In this document: in pieces, positions 17,888-27,142 of the stretch
Layout of the letters: every line of letters starts with the position of its first letter
How positions within the stretch are numbered: the first letter of the stretch is position 1
Assembly (NCBI GenBank): GCA_002439165.1
Contig: DJTE01000021.1
Location: forward strand, 124,001-188,000
Reading direction: 5' to 3'
Source: Chryseobacterium indologenes
GTDB lineage: Bacteria > Bacteroidota > Bacteroidia > Flavobacteriales > Weeksellaceae
Length of the DNA stretch: 64,000 nucleotides
Made by a program: the position numbers and the translations under genes
The notes under the pieces: model-generated
Told to the model about the DNA's origin: nothing
Seen by the model: only the letters and a program-made list of their open reading frames with translations
Databases searched by the model: none

Positions 17888-20026
17888 ATGAAAGGATTAT
17901 TTTTTTTAGGGCTTAGCGTAGGCTCTGCAGCCTTTATCCAGGCACAGAATAAAGACACTCTGAAAACCAGAGAGATTGAAGCTGTTAATTTTACCAAAAG
18001 ACTTCCCGTTGCCAAAGAGATCATAAATGTTCAGAAAGATGTGGACAGCAGAAATTTAGGACAGGATCTTCCGATTCTTTTAAAGAACCAGACTTCTGTG
18101 ATCTCAACTTCGGATGCCGGAAACGGTGTCGGTTATACAGGATTCAGAATCCGTGGGGTTGCAGGCAGGGGGATCAATGTGATGATGAACGGTGTTCCTT
18201 ATAACGATTCCGAGAGCCAGGGAACTTTCTTCGTGAATGTTCCCGATCTTACGAGCTCTGCTTCACAAATTGTTATCCAGAGAGGAGTGGGGACTTCCAA
18301 TAATGGAGTTTCAGCATTCGGGGCGAGTATCAATGTGATTTCAAAAGAACCGGATGAGAAAATGTATTTCAGGACAGATGACAGCTACGGGTCTTTCAAT
18401 ACTTACAAATATTCAGCGGAGCTGGGTTCCGGGAAATTCTGGAAAGACAGGCTGTCTGTAATGGGAAGATATACGAAGATTCATTCTGACGGTTATATAG
18501 ACCGGGCGTCATCAAATCTGGATTCTTACAATTTTACCGCTTTGTTTGAAGAAGGAAAAACCAGGCTCCGTCTGATGGCTTTCGGGGGTAAGGAAAAAAC
18601 ATATCAGGCATGGAACGGGATCGACCGGGCCACCTGGGAAACGAATCCTAAATTCAATTATTCGGGACAGTATACTGATCTGTTTACAGGAGAAGAAAAG
18701 TTCTATGATAATGAAACGGACAACTACCGCCAAAATCATTACCAGTTACTTTGGGAACAGAAATTCAGTGACCGCTGGAATCTGGAAACAACATTGCATT
18801 ATACCAAAGGAAGAGGGTACTATGAAAATTATAAAAGAGTAGATGAAACAGATGCTGAGGAAACCCATTACAGCAACTATAATCTGGAGGTGCCTGTTGT
18901 CAGCGGTTCTCCGGTTGATATAACAGATTTTATCAGAAAGAAATGGCTGGATAATGATTTCTACGGAATGGTTTCCACCCTTTACGGAAAGCTTGAAAAT
19001 GTGGACCTGAATTTCGGAGTGGTCGCCAACCAGTATTACGGAAGACATTTCGGAAATGTAACAGGAGTTTACTTTCCGGAGATCAATGAGTATGAATATT
19101 ACAGAAACCGTTCTGTAAAAAGTGAAATAGCAGGTTTTGCAAAAGCGTTATGGAGAACGGGAGACCGTTTTGAGTTTTTCGGAGATCTTCAGATCAGAAA
19201 TATCGATTACAACACGAAAATTATTACGGCAGGAGACGGAGAAGGAGGAAATCTTGATAAAAACTGGCTGTTCTTCAATCCGAAAGCCGGAGTGAACTAT
19301 AAAATCGGAAACGGAAAAGTATTCCTTTCCTATGCCCATGCTCACCGGGAGCCCAACAGGGACGACCTGATGAGTGACAATCATGTGAAAGCGGAAAAAC
19401 TTCATGATTTTGAGGCAGGAATCGAAAAACAGTTCGGAATTGTTTCCTTTACTGCAAATCTATATTATATGTACTATGTCAATCAGCTGGTTTTAAACGG
19501 AGAACTTAATAATGTAGGGGCATTCATCAGAACAAATTCAGGGAAAAGTTACAGAAGGGGAATTGAAATCGGAGCTTTAGCAAAGCTTTCGAAGCAGTGG
19601 GAGGTATCCGGAAACCTGAGTTTAAGCCAGAACAGGAATCAGGATTTCAATATTAAAAGTAAGGGCGGTCTTGTTAATCTTGGGAATACCCAGATATCAT
19701 TCTCACCGGATGTTATTGCGAATTTAGCACTGAAATTTAGCCCTTCCAGGAGCTTCCTGTTTGCTTTAATGAACCAATATGTAGGAAAACAGTATCTGGA
19801 TAATACTGAGGATAAGAATTTGCAGCTGAAGGATTATTTCCTTACCGATTTCAATGCACAGTATCAGTTTAAAATTGCCAATAATGATATCGCTCTGAAA
19901 TTACTGGTAAACAATCTGTTTAATAAAAAATATGTCAATAACGGAGCCGTTTACGGAGGAGAACCATATTATTTTTCACAGGCGGGAACCAATTTTATGT
20001 TCGGGATCAGCTGGAAAATTCAATAA
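17888..20026 (+). CDS. TonB-dependent receptor, probable thiamine (or thiamine precursor) uptake
   Basis: A 712-aa outer-membrane receptor with a short signal peptide (MKGLFFLGLSVGSAAFIQAQ). The plug domain (about 30-160) has VGYTGFRIRGVAGRGINVMMNG split by VPYNDSESQGTFFVNVPDL, and VIQRGVGTSNNGVSAFGASI at the plug-barrel junction. The barrel ends with YYFSQAGTNFMFGISWKIQ, a typical terminal strand. The TPP riboswitch in its leader is the reason for assigning thiamine uptake; in other Bacteroidota this receptor is called Omr1. No inner-membrane transporter gene (pnuT) is adjacent. A UUCG-loop terminator follows. Confidence 0.92.
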   Translation: MKGLFFLGLSVGSAAFIQAQNKDTLKTREIEAVNFTKRLPVAKEIINVQKDVDSRNLGQDLPILLKNQTSVISTSDAGNGVGYTGFRIRGVAGRGINVMMNGVPYNDSESQGTFFVNVPDLTSSASQIVIQRGVGTSNNGVSAFGASINVISKEPDEKMYFRTDDSYGSFNTYKYSAELGSGKFWKDRLSVMGRYTKIHSDGYIDRASSNLDSYNFTALFEEGKTRLRLMAFGGKEKTYQAWNGIDRATWETNPKFNYSGQYTDLFTGEEKFYDNETDNYRQNHYQLLWEQKFSDRWNLETTLHYTKGRGYYENYKRVDETDAEETHYSNYNLEVPVVSGSPVDITDFIRKKWLDNDFYGMVSTLYGKLENVDLNFGVVANQYYGRHFGNVTGVYFPEINEYEYYRNRSVKSEIAGFAKALWRTGDRFEFFGDLQIRNIDYNTKIITAGDGEGGNLDKNWLFFNPKAGVNYKIGNGKVFLSYAHAHREPNRDDLMSDNHVKAEKLHDFEAGIEKQFGIVSFTANLYYMYYVNQLVLNGELNNVGAFIRTNSGKSYRRGIEIGALAKLSKQWEVSGNLSLSQNRNQDFNIKSKGGLVNLGNTQISFSPDVIANLALKFSPSRSFLFALMNQYVGKQYLDNTEDKNLQLKDYFLTDFNAQYQFKIANNDIALKLLVNNLFNKKYVNNGAVYGGEPYYFSQAGTNFMFGISWKIQ

Positions 20027-20085
20027 TGGATAAATTAATATAGAAAACCGATTTTAATACTTTCGTTTTAATACATAATCATCAA

Positions 20086-20107
20086 AAGGCTGCTTCGGCG
20101 GTCTTTT
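20086..20107 (+). terminator. Terminator with TTCG tetraloop
   Basis: AAGGCTGC (20086-20093), loop TTCG, GCGGTCTT (20098-20105), then a T run. It ends the thiamine-receptor transcript. Confidence 0.85.
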
Positions 20108-20149
20108 TTCATATTGAACGAAATGTCTTTAAAAGTCATGAAAAAGTTA

Positions 20150-20157
20150 TAAATTTG
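20150..20157 (+). promoter_or_regulatory. -7 box placed 8 nt before a start codon
   Basis: TAAATTTG fits TAnnTTTG. Transcription would begin about 6 nt later, at or just before the ATG at 20165, so the mRNA would be leaderless or nearly so. Confidence 0.5.
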
Positions 20158-20164
20158 CCGTCAG

Positions 20165-20917
20165 ATGAATATTTCGGCATACATTTTAGAATATCTGAAA
20201 CAATTTGGTACTGTGACAGTTCCCGGTTTCGGTGTGTTTTCGCTTAAAAATTCGAAGGCAATCATTAATTCTGAAAACGGGAGCATTCTTCCCCCTGCGA
20301 GCGAGATTGTCTTTGCAGTGGATTATGAAGTTGTATCTGAAGAACTTGCGGCTTTTATCGCTGCTCAAAAACAGATGTCTCTTGAAGCTTCCAAAAGTGA
20401 TTTAAAGATCCAGACCGATTTCTGGAAGAAAAAACTGCAGGCGGAACAGGTTCTGGAAATTCAGAATCTGGGAACCATTACGGTTGAAGAAGGAGATACC
20501 CGTTTTAAAGGAAAAAGAATAGAATCCGGCCATCCCGACTTTTACGGGTTGGAAGAGATCAGGATTTCCGATATCAGCAATGGAGAGAAAGTAAACATTA
20601 CGGAAAACAGGGAAAAAGATTATCGGTTTAAAAAATCCATTCTTTGGATCTTCCTTTTTGCGGTTCCGGTTTCAGGCATTTTATATTATGCATTTACACA
20701 GAGAGAACTGCTTTTCGGAAAAAAATCCTTTGATCATGTTTCCGTACAGACTTCCACACACAGGATTGTTCCTAAAGATACAGCGAAAACACCTGTGCAG
20801 GCCGCGGCTCCTGTGGTTTCCGATTCTCTGAAGAAAGATTCACTGGCAAAACCGGCCGGGCAAAATATAAAACCAGCTCCGGCAGTTCCAAACAACACTA
20901 AGAAATGGCAAAAGTAA
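20165..20917 (+). CDS. HU-CCDC81-type membrane protein without SPOR domain
   Basis: A 250-aa protein. Residues 1-130 resemble the paired CCDC81-type HU domains of Bacteroidota (YILEYLKQFGTVTVPGFGVF at the start; NLGTITVEEGDTRFKGKRI in the second). A single transmembrane helix (SILWIFLFAVPVSGILYYAF, about 160-180) follows. The tail is low-complexity, rich in Pro, Ala and Lys. Relatives usually end in a peptidoglycan-binding SPOR domain after the helix; here it is absent. A role linking nucleoid and envelope has been proposed for the family but is unproven. The 3' end overlaps the thioesterase gene by 13 bp. Confidence 0.8.
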   Translation: MNISAYILEYLKQFGTVTVPGFGVFSLKNSKAIINSENGSILPPASEIVFAVDYEVVSEELAAFIAAQKQMSLEASKSDLKIQTDFWKKKLQAEQVLEIQNLGTITVEEGDTRFKGKRIESGHPDFYGLEEIRISDISNGEKVNITENREKDYRFKKSILWIFLFAVPVSGILYYAFTQRELLFGKKSFDHVSVQTSTHRIVPKDTAKTPVQAAAPVVSDSLKKDSLAKPAGQNIKPAPAVPNNTKKWQK

Positions 20918-21456
20918 AAAAAGCGTCAGAATCCCTGACTATTATGACCAATATCGTTCTTCCGAACGAAACCAACTCCCTGAGAAACCTTTTTGGCGGT
21001 GAACTTTTAGCAAAAATGGACCGCTGTGCGTCTATTTCTGCCGCAAGACACTGCGAAAGAAGAGTGGTAACCGCTTCAGTAAACCATGTTTCCTTCAATC
21101 ATCCTATTCCTGAAGGCGGTGTAGTGGTTCTTGAATCCAAAGTTTCAAGAGCATTTTCTACCTCTATGGAAGTGTATGTGGATGTATGGCTGGATGATCC
21201 TATCAATCAGAAGAAGATCCATACCAATGAAGGAATTTATACTTTCGTAGCCGTAGATGAGTTCAACCGCCCTATTCCTATTCCGGACATGATCCCGGAA
21301 ACTGAAGAGGAAAAGCTGAGACACGCTGCCGCTTTCAGAAGAAAAGAACTTTCACTCATCCTTTCCGGAAGAATGAAACCTCTGGAATCTGTTGAGCTGA
21401 AGAAATTATTCCAGGAGCCACAGGAGCCGCAAGCCTCCGGTAAGGATAAAAAATAA
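20905..21456 (+). CDS. Acyl-CoA thioesterase, hotdog fold
   Basis: A 183-aa single-hotdog enzyme of the YciA/BACH group that hydrolyses acyl-CoA esters. Motifs: LPNETNSLRNLFGGELLAKM with the catalytic acidic region, CASISAARHCERRVVTASVN and VSFNHPIPEGGVV. It starts inside the 3' end of the HU-like gene (13-bp overlap, different frame), so the two are co-transcribed and probably coupled. The C-terminal extension (ELKKLFQEPQEPQASGKDKK) is lysine-rich and unremarkable. Substrate chain length cannot be told from the sequence. Confidence 0.92.
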   Translation: MAKVKKASESLTIMTNIVLPNETNSLRNLFGGELLAKMDRCASISAARHCERRVVTASVNHVSFNHPIPEGGVVVLESKVSRAFSTSMEVYVDVWLDDPINQKKIHTNEGIYTFVAVDEFNRPIPIPDMIPETEEEKLRHAAAFRRKELSLILSGRMKPLESVELKKLFQEPQEPQASGKDKK

Positions 21457-21692
21457 AAAATATAAGCACCAATAATACAAAATCCGGCACAAATTTTCAC
21501 AAATGATTTGTGCCCGGATAAAATGAAGGAAAATACAGAGGATTGTCTGCCTTGCATTAAGTTATTGTAAATGAGGGGTATTGATTAATTTTAATACGGC
21601 TCAGTTTAACAACAGGGTAAAGAGACTTATCAACGGGCCCCTGTAAATTATATTATTGGTGAAACTAAATTAGTGCTATTTGTGTTTTTAAT

Positions 21693-22622
21693 ATGAAAAT
21701 ACTTCTTTTAGATAAAAACCATCCCCTTATCACCGAACAGCTTTTAGCTAAAAACTTTATACTGGAGGAAGATTTTACTTCTTCTTATGATGAGGTATGC
21801 AATAAGATTCATAACTACGACGGAATTATCATCAGGAGCAGGATTCCTTTAGACAAAAACTTCCTGGAGAAAGGTAAAAATCTGAAATTCATTGCAAGAG
21901 TAGGGGCTGGTATGGAAAATATTGATATTCCCGCGGCGGAAAAGCTGGGCATTCAGCTGATCAATTCACCGGAAGGCAACCGGGACTCTGTGGCCGAACA
22001 TGTGGTGGGGATGCTGCTGATTCTGATGAACCGTTTATTCATTGCTTCCCAGGAAGTGAAAAACGGTATCTGGAAGCGTGAAGAAAACCGGGGCGATGAG
22101 CTGCTTGGAAAAACAGTAGGCCTGATTGGTTACGGAAATATGGGAAAAGCTACTGCAAAAAGACTTTCAGGATTTGGCTGTAAAGTAATCTTTCATGATA
22201 TTCTTCCCGGACTTTCTGATGAATTTGCAGAACAGGTAACCCTGGAAGAGCTTAAACAGTCGGCAGAAGTGGTAAGTCTTCATATTCCGCTCACTTCCGG
22301 AACCCATTATCTTGTAGATGGAAAATTTATTTCAGAGATGAAAAACAATTTTTATTTCGTGAATACGGCAAGAGGGAAAAATGTAGAAACTAAAAGTTTA
22401 GTTGAAGGGTTGAAGTCCGGAAAAATAAAAGGAGCCTGCCTGGACGTTCTTGAATATGAAAAGTCATCTTTTGAGCACCTGGAAACTGAAAATGAAGACC
22501 TCCGATACCTTCTTGAATCTGAAAAGGCCATTGTAACCCCCCATATTGCAGGATGGACGCATCAGAGTAAAGAAAAACTGGCACAGTTTATTGTGGATAA
22601 AATTGTAGCCTCATATTGTTAG
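21693..22622 (+). CDS. D-2-hydroxyacid dehydrogenase (phosphoglycerate dehydrogenase-like)
   Basis: A 309-aa NAD-dependent oxidoreductase of the D-isomer 2-hydroxyacid family. The Rossmann motif is VGLIGYGNMGKATAKRLSGFG. The catalytic set is Arg in VNTARGKNVETKSL, Glu in the LDVLEYE region and His in TPHIAGWT. An N-terminal RSRIPLDKNFLEKGKNLKFI matches phosphoglycerate dehydrogenases. At 309 aa it has no ACT domain, so if it is a serine-pathway SerA it is the short form. No serC or serB lies nearby. Substrate uncertain. Confidence 0.88.
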   Translation: MKILLLDKNHPLITEQLLAKNFILEEDFTSSYDEVCNKIHNYDGIIIRSRIPLDKNFLEKGKNLKFIARVGAGMENIDIPAAEKLGIQLINSPEGNRDSVAEHVVGMLLILMNRLFIASQEVKNGIWKREENRGDELLGKTVGLIGYGNMGKATAKRLSGFGCKVIFHDILPGLSDEFAEQVTLEELKQSAEVVSLHIPLTSGTHYLVDGKFISEMKNNFYFVNTARGKNVETKSLVEGLKSGKIKGACLDVLEYEKSSFEHLETENEDLRYLLESEKAIVTPHIAGWTHQSKEKLAQFIVDKIVASYC

Positions 22623-22952
22623 TAAAAACACAGGGAACATGATTATGATAAGGCGGTTTACTCCTTTTTTATTAAACCACAAAAGATCAGATCGGAATAC
22701 CATATTTAAAATTGATATTCTGAAAAAACAGAACACATACGCCTTCAAAAATCTTTGATTTTTACTCTTTCTGAGAACCTTTGTGATGTCATTAATAGCT
22801 GTACAGATAGCTTTTGTGGCCAGGTTTAAACATTCCTGATATGATCTCTTTGTCTTTTTATTCTGCGACAATGTTAAATAATTCATAATATCCCTGCCAT
22901 ATCCAACATTTTTTTTACAGTTTTATTAAATTGCCGCTCATTTTTGAATCTC
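22623..22952. repeat. 330-bp spacer with a degenerate inverted repeat
   Basis: CCACAAAAG (22677-22685) and its complement CTTTTGTGG (22811-22819) bracket about 125 bp that includes further CTTTGTG-like words. The wording resembles decayed intergenic repeats. A leftward 91-codon reading frame spans 22611-22886 but has no coding character that I can recognise. Confidence 0.4.
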
Positions 22953-24215
22953 ATGAAGACGCGCAATCTTATACTCATTTTAACTGTTTTTTTATCCCTG
23001 TTTTCCTGCAAAAAAAAATCTGAATCCAAAGAGGTTCAGGCTGCAAACACGACCGATCTTCCGAACTATGGAAATGTAGATCTGGATAACGTTTTTACAA
23101 AAGCAGACGGCCAGATTTCAGATAAGCAGGCATTGGTGGGATATATCGATCAGTATTATAAAAAGATCTGGGAAGGTGGCGATCTGAGCGGAGGAATTCT
23201 GGTCGCAAAAGGTGATGAAATCCTGTATGAAAATTACAGAGGTTTCGGAAGAGAGGGAAATCAGATGCCGATTGATAAAAATACACCGCTGCATGTGGCT
23301 TCCGTTTCAAAAACCCTGACGGCCATGGCGATGATGAAGCTTGTAGAAGCCGGGAAAATTAAACTTTCAGATCATCTTACCCAGTTTTTTCCGGGCTTCC
23401 CTTATCCCAATGTAACGGTACAGACCCTGCTTGACCAAAGAAGCGGCCTCCCGAAATACGAATATTTCATCACGAAAATACAGCCTGCTCCTGCTGAACT
23501 TTCAAAAACCTTTCTTACCAATCAGGACATCCTGGATATGATCATTAAATACAAACCTGATATGGCAAGAGATACGGATACCGGTTTTATGTACTGCAAT
23601 ACCAATTTTGCCATGCTGGCACTGCTGATTGAGAAGGTTACAAAAACACCTTTTCCTCAGGCAATGAAAGAAATGGTTTTCACCCCTTTAAAAATGAACA
23701 ACAGCTTCATTTTCCAGGAAAAAGATATTCCCACAGCATCCCAGTCTTTCTATTACGGAGCAAACAGACTTTATCCTCTGGACCGTCTGGATCTTATTTA
23801 CGGGGATAAAAATGTTTATACAACGCCCAGAGATCTTTACAATTTTTCAAAGGCCATGTATTCGAAAGATTTTCTAAAGCCCGAACTGATGCAGATGGTT
23901 TTCACTCCATACAGCAACGAAAAAGCAGGAATGAATAATTACGGGCTTGGGTTCAGAATGAAGATTTTCGACAATGGCGAGAAGCTTACCTACCATAACG
24001 GATGGTGGCACGGAACCAATTCTGTATTTGCCCACCTGCTGAAATCAAAAGTGACCATTGTGGCGATCGGAAACAAATATTCAAACAAGGTCTACACAGC
24101 ACTTGCATTATCCGGATTATTTGAAGATTTTCCGGTTCAGAAAGATAAGCTTCACAGCGTGATGAATGATAATAAAGATACTTTAGAGGCCGGACGTGAA
24201 GTTTATGGAGAATAA
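22953..24215 (+). CDS. Serine hydrolase lipoprotein, beta-lactamase/class C fold
   Basis: A 420-aa lipoprotein. The start is the ATG at 22953, which yields a lipobox-type signal (MKTRNLILILTVFLSLFSC); an in-frame TTG 9 bp upstream is less likely. Catalytic motifs of the class C beta-lactamase/DD-peptidase/esterase group are present: SVSK (S117, K120), YCN in FMYCNTNFAM and HNG in LTYHNGWWHG. It is likely a periplasm-facing, outer-membrane-anchored hydrolase; peptidase, esterase and lactamase activities cannot be told apart here. It is followed 25 bp later by an Ig-like lipoprotein, so it may start an operon of three. Confidence 0.88.
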   Translation: MKTRNLILILTVFLSLFSCKKKSESKEVQAANTTDLPNYGNVDLDNVFTKADGQISDKQALVGYIDQYYKKIWEGGDLSGGILVAKGDEILYENYRGFGREGNQMPIDKNTPLHVASVSKTLTAMAMMKLVEAGKIKLSDHLTQFFPGFPYPNVTVQTLLDQRSGLPKYEYFITKIQPAPAELSKTFLTNQDILDMIIKYKPDMARDTDTGFMYCNTNFAMLALLIEKVTKTPFPQAMKEMVFTPLKMNNSFIFQEKDIPTASQSFYYGANRLYPLDRLDLIYGDKNVYTTPRDLYNFSKAMYSKDFLKPELMQMVFTPYSNEKAGMNNYGLGFRMKIFDNGEKLTYHNGWWHGTNSVFAHLLKSKVTIVAIGNKYSNKVYTALALSGLFEDFPVQKDKLHSVMNDNKDTLEAGREVYGE

Positions 24216-24240
24216 TGTTTAATTTTGCTTAAATATATTC

Positions 24241-26001
24241 ATGAAAAGACTTCTTTTTTTATTCGTTATCTGTATTCTTGCATTTTCCTGTGCAAGAGTG
24301 GGATCTCCGGTTGGAGGCCCTAAAGATACCCTGGCTCCCAAATTTTTAAGCTCAAATATTGACACGACCAGAGTTAATGTAAAAAGAGATATCCGGGAAC
24401 TCAGGCTGGATTTTGATGAATATGTAACCCTGAAGGATATTAATAAAAACCTGATCATTTCTCCGCCTATTAAACAGATAAAGCGCATCCTTCCGTCCAA
24501 TATTGCCAATAAGTTTGTTCTGATTCAGTGGGAAGATACATTACAGGCCAATACCACGTATAACTTCAATTTCGGGAATTCTATTGCAGATAATAATGAA
24601 GCGAATATCCTGCGTTACTTCAACTTTGCTTTCTCTACGGGAGATAAGCTGGATGATCTGTACGTAAGCGGGGAAATAAGTGATGCCACAGCCATCAAAA
24701 AGAAAGCCGGAGGTAATGAAAATAAGCTGGTAGTAGGACTCTACCAGATAAAAGATACGATCAATTACAAACAGAAGCCTTATTATATAACAAAGGTGGA
24801 TGAGGATGGATACTATGAACTGAACTACCTTTCGCCGGGAAAATATAAGATCATTGCTTTTGATGATGAAAACGGAAATTCTGTTTATGATCCCGGAAAA
24901 GAGAAGATTGGATTTCAGAAAGAACCGCTTGATATTGAAAAATCCATTTCAGGTCTTAATCTTAAAGTTTATCCTTCCGGAAAACCATTGAAATACAAAG
25001 AAATGAAGGAAAGCCCCGGTGGGGTCCTGATGACTTTTGAAGGGAATCCGGATGATGCAAAGGTTCTTTCCGTTACAGATAAACTTAAAGATGTTAAAGT
25101 AACGCACCGCCCAAAATCAGACTCGGTAAGGATCTGGTTTGATGCTGAGAAAAATGATGTGGGACAGACTTCAACTGAAAATCTCAAATTCAGTTATGAC
25201 ATAGGGGTTAAGCAGGATACTGTTTCTGTGTTTTATAAATATAACAAGAAAAATGTAATGGATCTTGATAATGATAACGGAGGTTCTGTTTTGGCGCCGG
25301 ATTCAGATTTCAAAATAAGATCTGCCTATATTATTGATAAGATCAGTCCTGAAAAATGGACTCTTAAAAGTGACAGCCTTACCACTCAGGAATTTACAGC
25401 AAAAATATCTGAAACCAATCCGTACCAGATTCAGATTCACTCGGATTTTGTGAGCGGAAAGAAATACCAGCTCACCATTCCGAAAGAAACTGTATCCTCT
25501 TTCTATGCTAAAAATGTACAGTCCAAACGGTTTGATTTCGAAGTAGGTAAAGTTGAAGATTATGGAAGTCTTGAGTTTATGCTTACCAATGTGCCGGATG
25601 CCAATTATTGGATCCAGCTTCTGGACTCTTCGGAGAAGGTCGTTTATTCAAGATATACCAAAGGGAATAAGATTAAATTCGATATCCTGAAACCTGATGA
25701 GTATATTGTAAGGATACTGGTAGATAATAACGGAAATAAATACTGGGATGAAGCAGATTTCGAAACGGAAACTTTCGCCGAAGATTCTTATATTTTCTAT
25801 AAAAAGGCCATCGTAAGGGGCTTATGGGAAACCCGTGAAGAATGGGATCTTAAAGACACCAGAACACTGGATAATCCGAAAGGAGCCACTCCTGTGCAGA
25901 CTGCTTCACCTCCTTCAGAAAAAACACCTGAAAAAACGGTCCGGAAAGAAGTGAATAAAGAAATGAAGTCTGAAACCGCAGTCCTGACTCCTGTAAAATA
26001 A
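24241..26001 (+). CDS. Lipoprotein with N-terminal Ig-like (Big_5) domain
   Basis: A 586-aa lipoprotein with signal and lipobox MKRLLFLFVICILAFSC. Residues 18-140 form a Big_5-type Ig-like domain (ARVGSPVGGPKDTLAPKFL, LRLDFDEYVTLKD), a layout found in one gene per genome in many flavobacteria. A carboxypeptidase-like or SpaA-like beta segment follows (DEDGYYELNYLSPGKYKIIA), and a second similar one lies near 450-500 (YIVRILVDNNGNKYWDEADF). The C-terminus is a low-complexity Lys/Thr/Pro tail. Function unknown. It is 4 bp from the next gene. Confidence 0.85.
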   Translation: MKRLLFLFVICILAFSCARVGSPVGGPKDTLAPKFLSSNIDTTRVNVKRDIRELRLDFDEYVTLKDINKNLIISPPIKQIKRILPSNIANKFVLIQWEDTLQANTTYNFNFGNSIADNNEANILRYFNFAFSTGDKLDDLYVSGEISDATAIKKKAGGNENKLVVGLYQIKDTINYKQKPYYITKVDEDGYYELNYLSPGKYKIIAFDDENGNSVYDPGKEKIGFQKEPLDIEKSISGLNLKVYPSGKPLKYKEMKESPGGVLMTFEGNPDDAKVLSVTDKLKDVKVTHRPKSDSVRIWFDAEKNDVGQTSTENLKFSYDIGVKQDTVSVFYKYNKKNVMDLDNDNGGSVLAPDSDFKIRSAYIIDKISPEKWTLKSDSLTTQEFTAKISETNPYQIQIHSDFVSGKKYQLTIPKETVSSFYAKNVQSKRFDFEVGKVEDYGSLEFMLTNVPDANYWIQLLDSSEKVVYSRYTKGNKIKFDILKPDEYIVRILVDNNGNKYWDEADFETETFAEDSYIFYKKAIVRGLWETREEWDLKDTRTLDNPKGATPVQTASPPSEKTPEKTVRKEVNKEMKSETAVLTPVK

Positions 26002-26005
26002 AACA

Positions 26006-26464
26006 ATGAAAACGGTAAAGAAAGTCATATTCTGGACTTTGGTTGTTTTTGCCATGATTCAGTTTATTCCGGTAGATAAGGTCAATAAGCCGGTAGATGC
26101 TGCGGTAAATTTTGCAGATGTAAATAAGACCCCGGAAAAAGTCAGGACATTGATAAAAGGAGCCTGTTACGACTGTCATTCCAATGAAACGGTTTATCCT
26201 AAGTATGCTCATATTGCTCCCGTTTCGTGGTCGGTAAAAAGCCATATCAATGAAGGTAGGGAACATCTTAATTTTTCTGTCTGGGGAACGTATAACAAAG
26301 ATCTGAAACAAAATATGCTCAGTAAGTCTATCCAGACTGTCCAGGCCAAAACAATGCCTATGCCGGGCTATATTGTCTACCATAAAGAGGCCAATCTTTC
26401 AGAAGCAGAAAGGGCACTGCTCATCAGTTATTTTGAAGAAATGCTGAAATCAAAAAGTTACTGA
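26006..26464 (+). CDS. Haem-binding domain protein, c-type cytochrome-like
   Basis: A 152-aa protein with an N-terminal membrane anchor or signal (KVIFWTLVVFAMIQFIPV) and a single CxxCH haem site in GACYDCHSNETVYPKYAHIA. WSVKSHINEGREHLNFSVW and MPMPGYIVYHKEANLSEAE complete the haem_bd domain. It is predicted to sit in the periplasm and carry covalently bound haem c; the redox partner is unknown. It starts 4 bp after the Ig-like lipoprotein gene, which implies co-transcription. The inverted repeat at 26515 follows. Confidence 0.9.
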   Translation: MKTVKKVIFWTLVVFAMIQFIPVDKVNKPVDAAVNFADVNKTPEKVRTLIKGACYDCHSNETVYPKYAHIAPVSWSVKSHINEGREHLNFSVWGTYNKDLKQNMLSKSIQTVQAKTMPMPGYIVYHKEANLSEAERALLISYFEEMLKSKSY

Positions 26465-26514
26465 TTACTGCCGGTTTTTCCAAAAACTTCTCCGGAAGAT
26501 TTTACTATAAAAAA

Positions 26515-26574
26515 CTCCCGCAGATTTTATGAATCCAACAGACTGCTCTGCCGGACCTGTAAAATCTACGGGAG
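26515..26574. repeat. 15-bp inverted repeat of the CCCGCAGATTT type
   Basis: CTCCCGCAGATTTTA (26515-26529) and TAAAATCTACGGGAG (26560-26574) match with one mismatch around a 30-nt loop. It lies between convergent genes and could end both transcripts. The CCCGCAGATT word recurs in other spacers of this window. Confidence 0.7.
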
Positions 26575-26587
26575 GATATAATATAAT

Positions 26588-27100
26588 TTACTTCTTTAAA
26601 TAGCTTTCAAAAAACCTCTTCTGAGAATCGAAAGCAATATCAACAGGATCCAGCTGATCCAGCGGAATCCAGATTGCTTCTGAAATTTCCGACAGTTCAA
26701 GATTAACTTCAAACTTCTCTGCAACGGTGTATTCATAAAAGAGATCAATTGTATTATAATCAATTTCTTTGTACTGATAAACGTTGGGAAGGCTGGTGAT
26801 ATACTTTAAATTTGAAATATCCACATCAAGCTGAAGCTCTTCAAAAAGTTCTCTTCTGCAGGTTTCTTCCGCACTTTCTTCGGGGTCTACAAAACCTCCG
26901 GCCAGATCGAGTTTTCCTTTTTTAGGATCCCGGTTTCTCCGGGTAAGATAAACTTCATCACCACACCGGATAACAACGGCTACGGCACCGGCAACATTGT
27001 TGTAAAGCGTAAAACCGCATTCGGGACAGCTCCATTTCTTTTCGCCGTCCCAATGCAGTGTTTCTCTGCCACAGCTTGGGCAGTATTTCAATAATTTCAT
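26588..27100 (-). CDS. NUDIX hydrolase with N-terminal zinc ribbon
   Basis: A 170-aa cytoplasmic hydrolase. A four-cysteine zinc ribbon comes first (CPSCGRETL and CPECGFTLY, residues 8-30), as in NudC-like enzymes. The Nudix box runs GGFVDPEESAEETCRRELFE and then EL, with all Glu ligands intact. Substrate unknown (nucleoside diphosphate-X compounds in general). It is the last gene of a leftward group led by the enoyl-CoA hydratase or dCMP deaminase genes. Confidence 0.92.
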   Translation of the reverse strand: MKLLKYCPSCGRETLHWDGEKKWSCPECGFTLYNNVAGAVAVVIRCGDEVYLTRRNRDPKKGKLDLAGGFVDPEESAEETCRRELFEELQLDVDISNLKYITSLPNVYQYKEIDYNTIDLFYEYTVAEKFEVNLELSEISEAIWIPLDQLDPVDIAFDSQKRFFESYLKK

Positions 27101-27142
27101 CTGATTATAATTGTTTTTTCAAAGAGCAGATGGATCCTCATT

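Noticed and set aside
22611..22886. A 91-codon leftward reading frame between the dehydrogenase and the serine hydrolase
   Set aside because: It overlaps the end of a real gene, lies in a spacer full of decayed repeat words, has no recognisable family or upstream promoter, and reads as low-information sequence.
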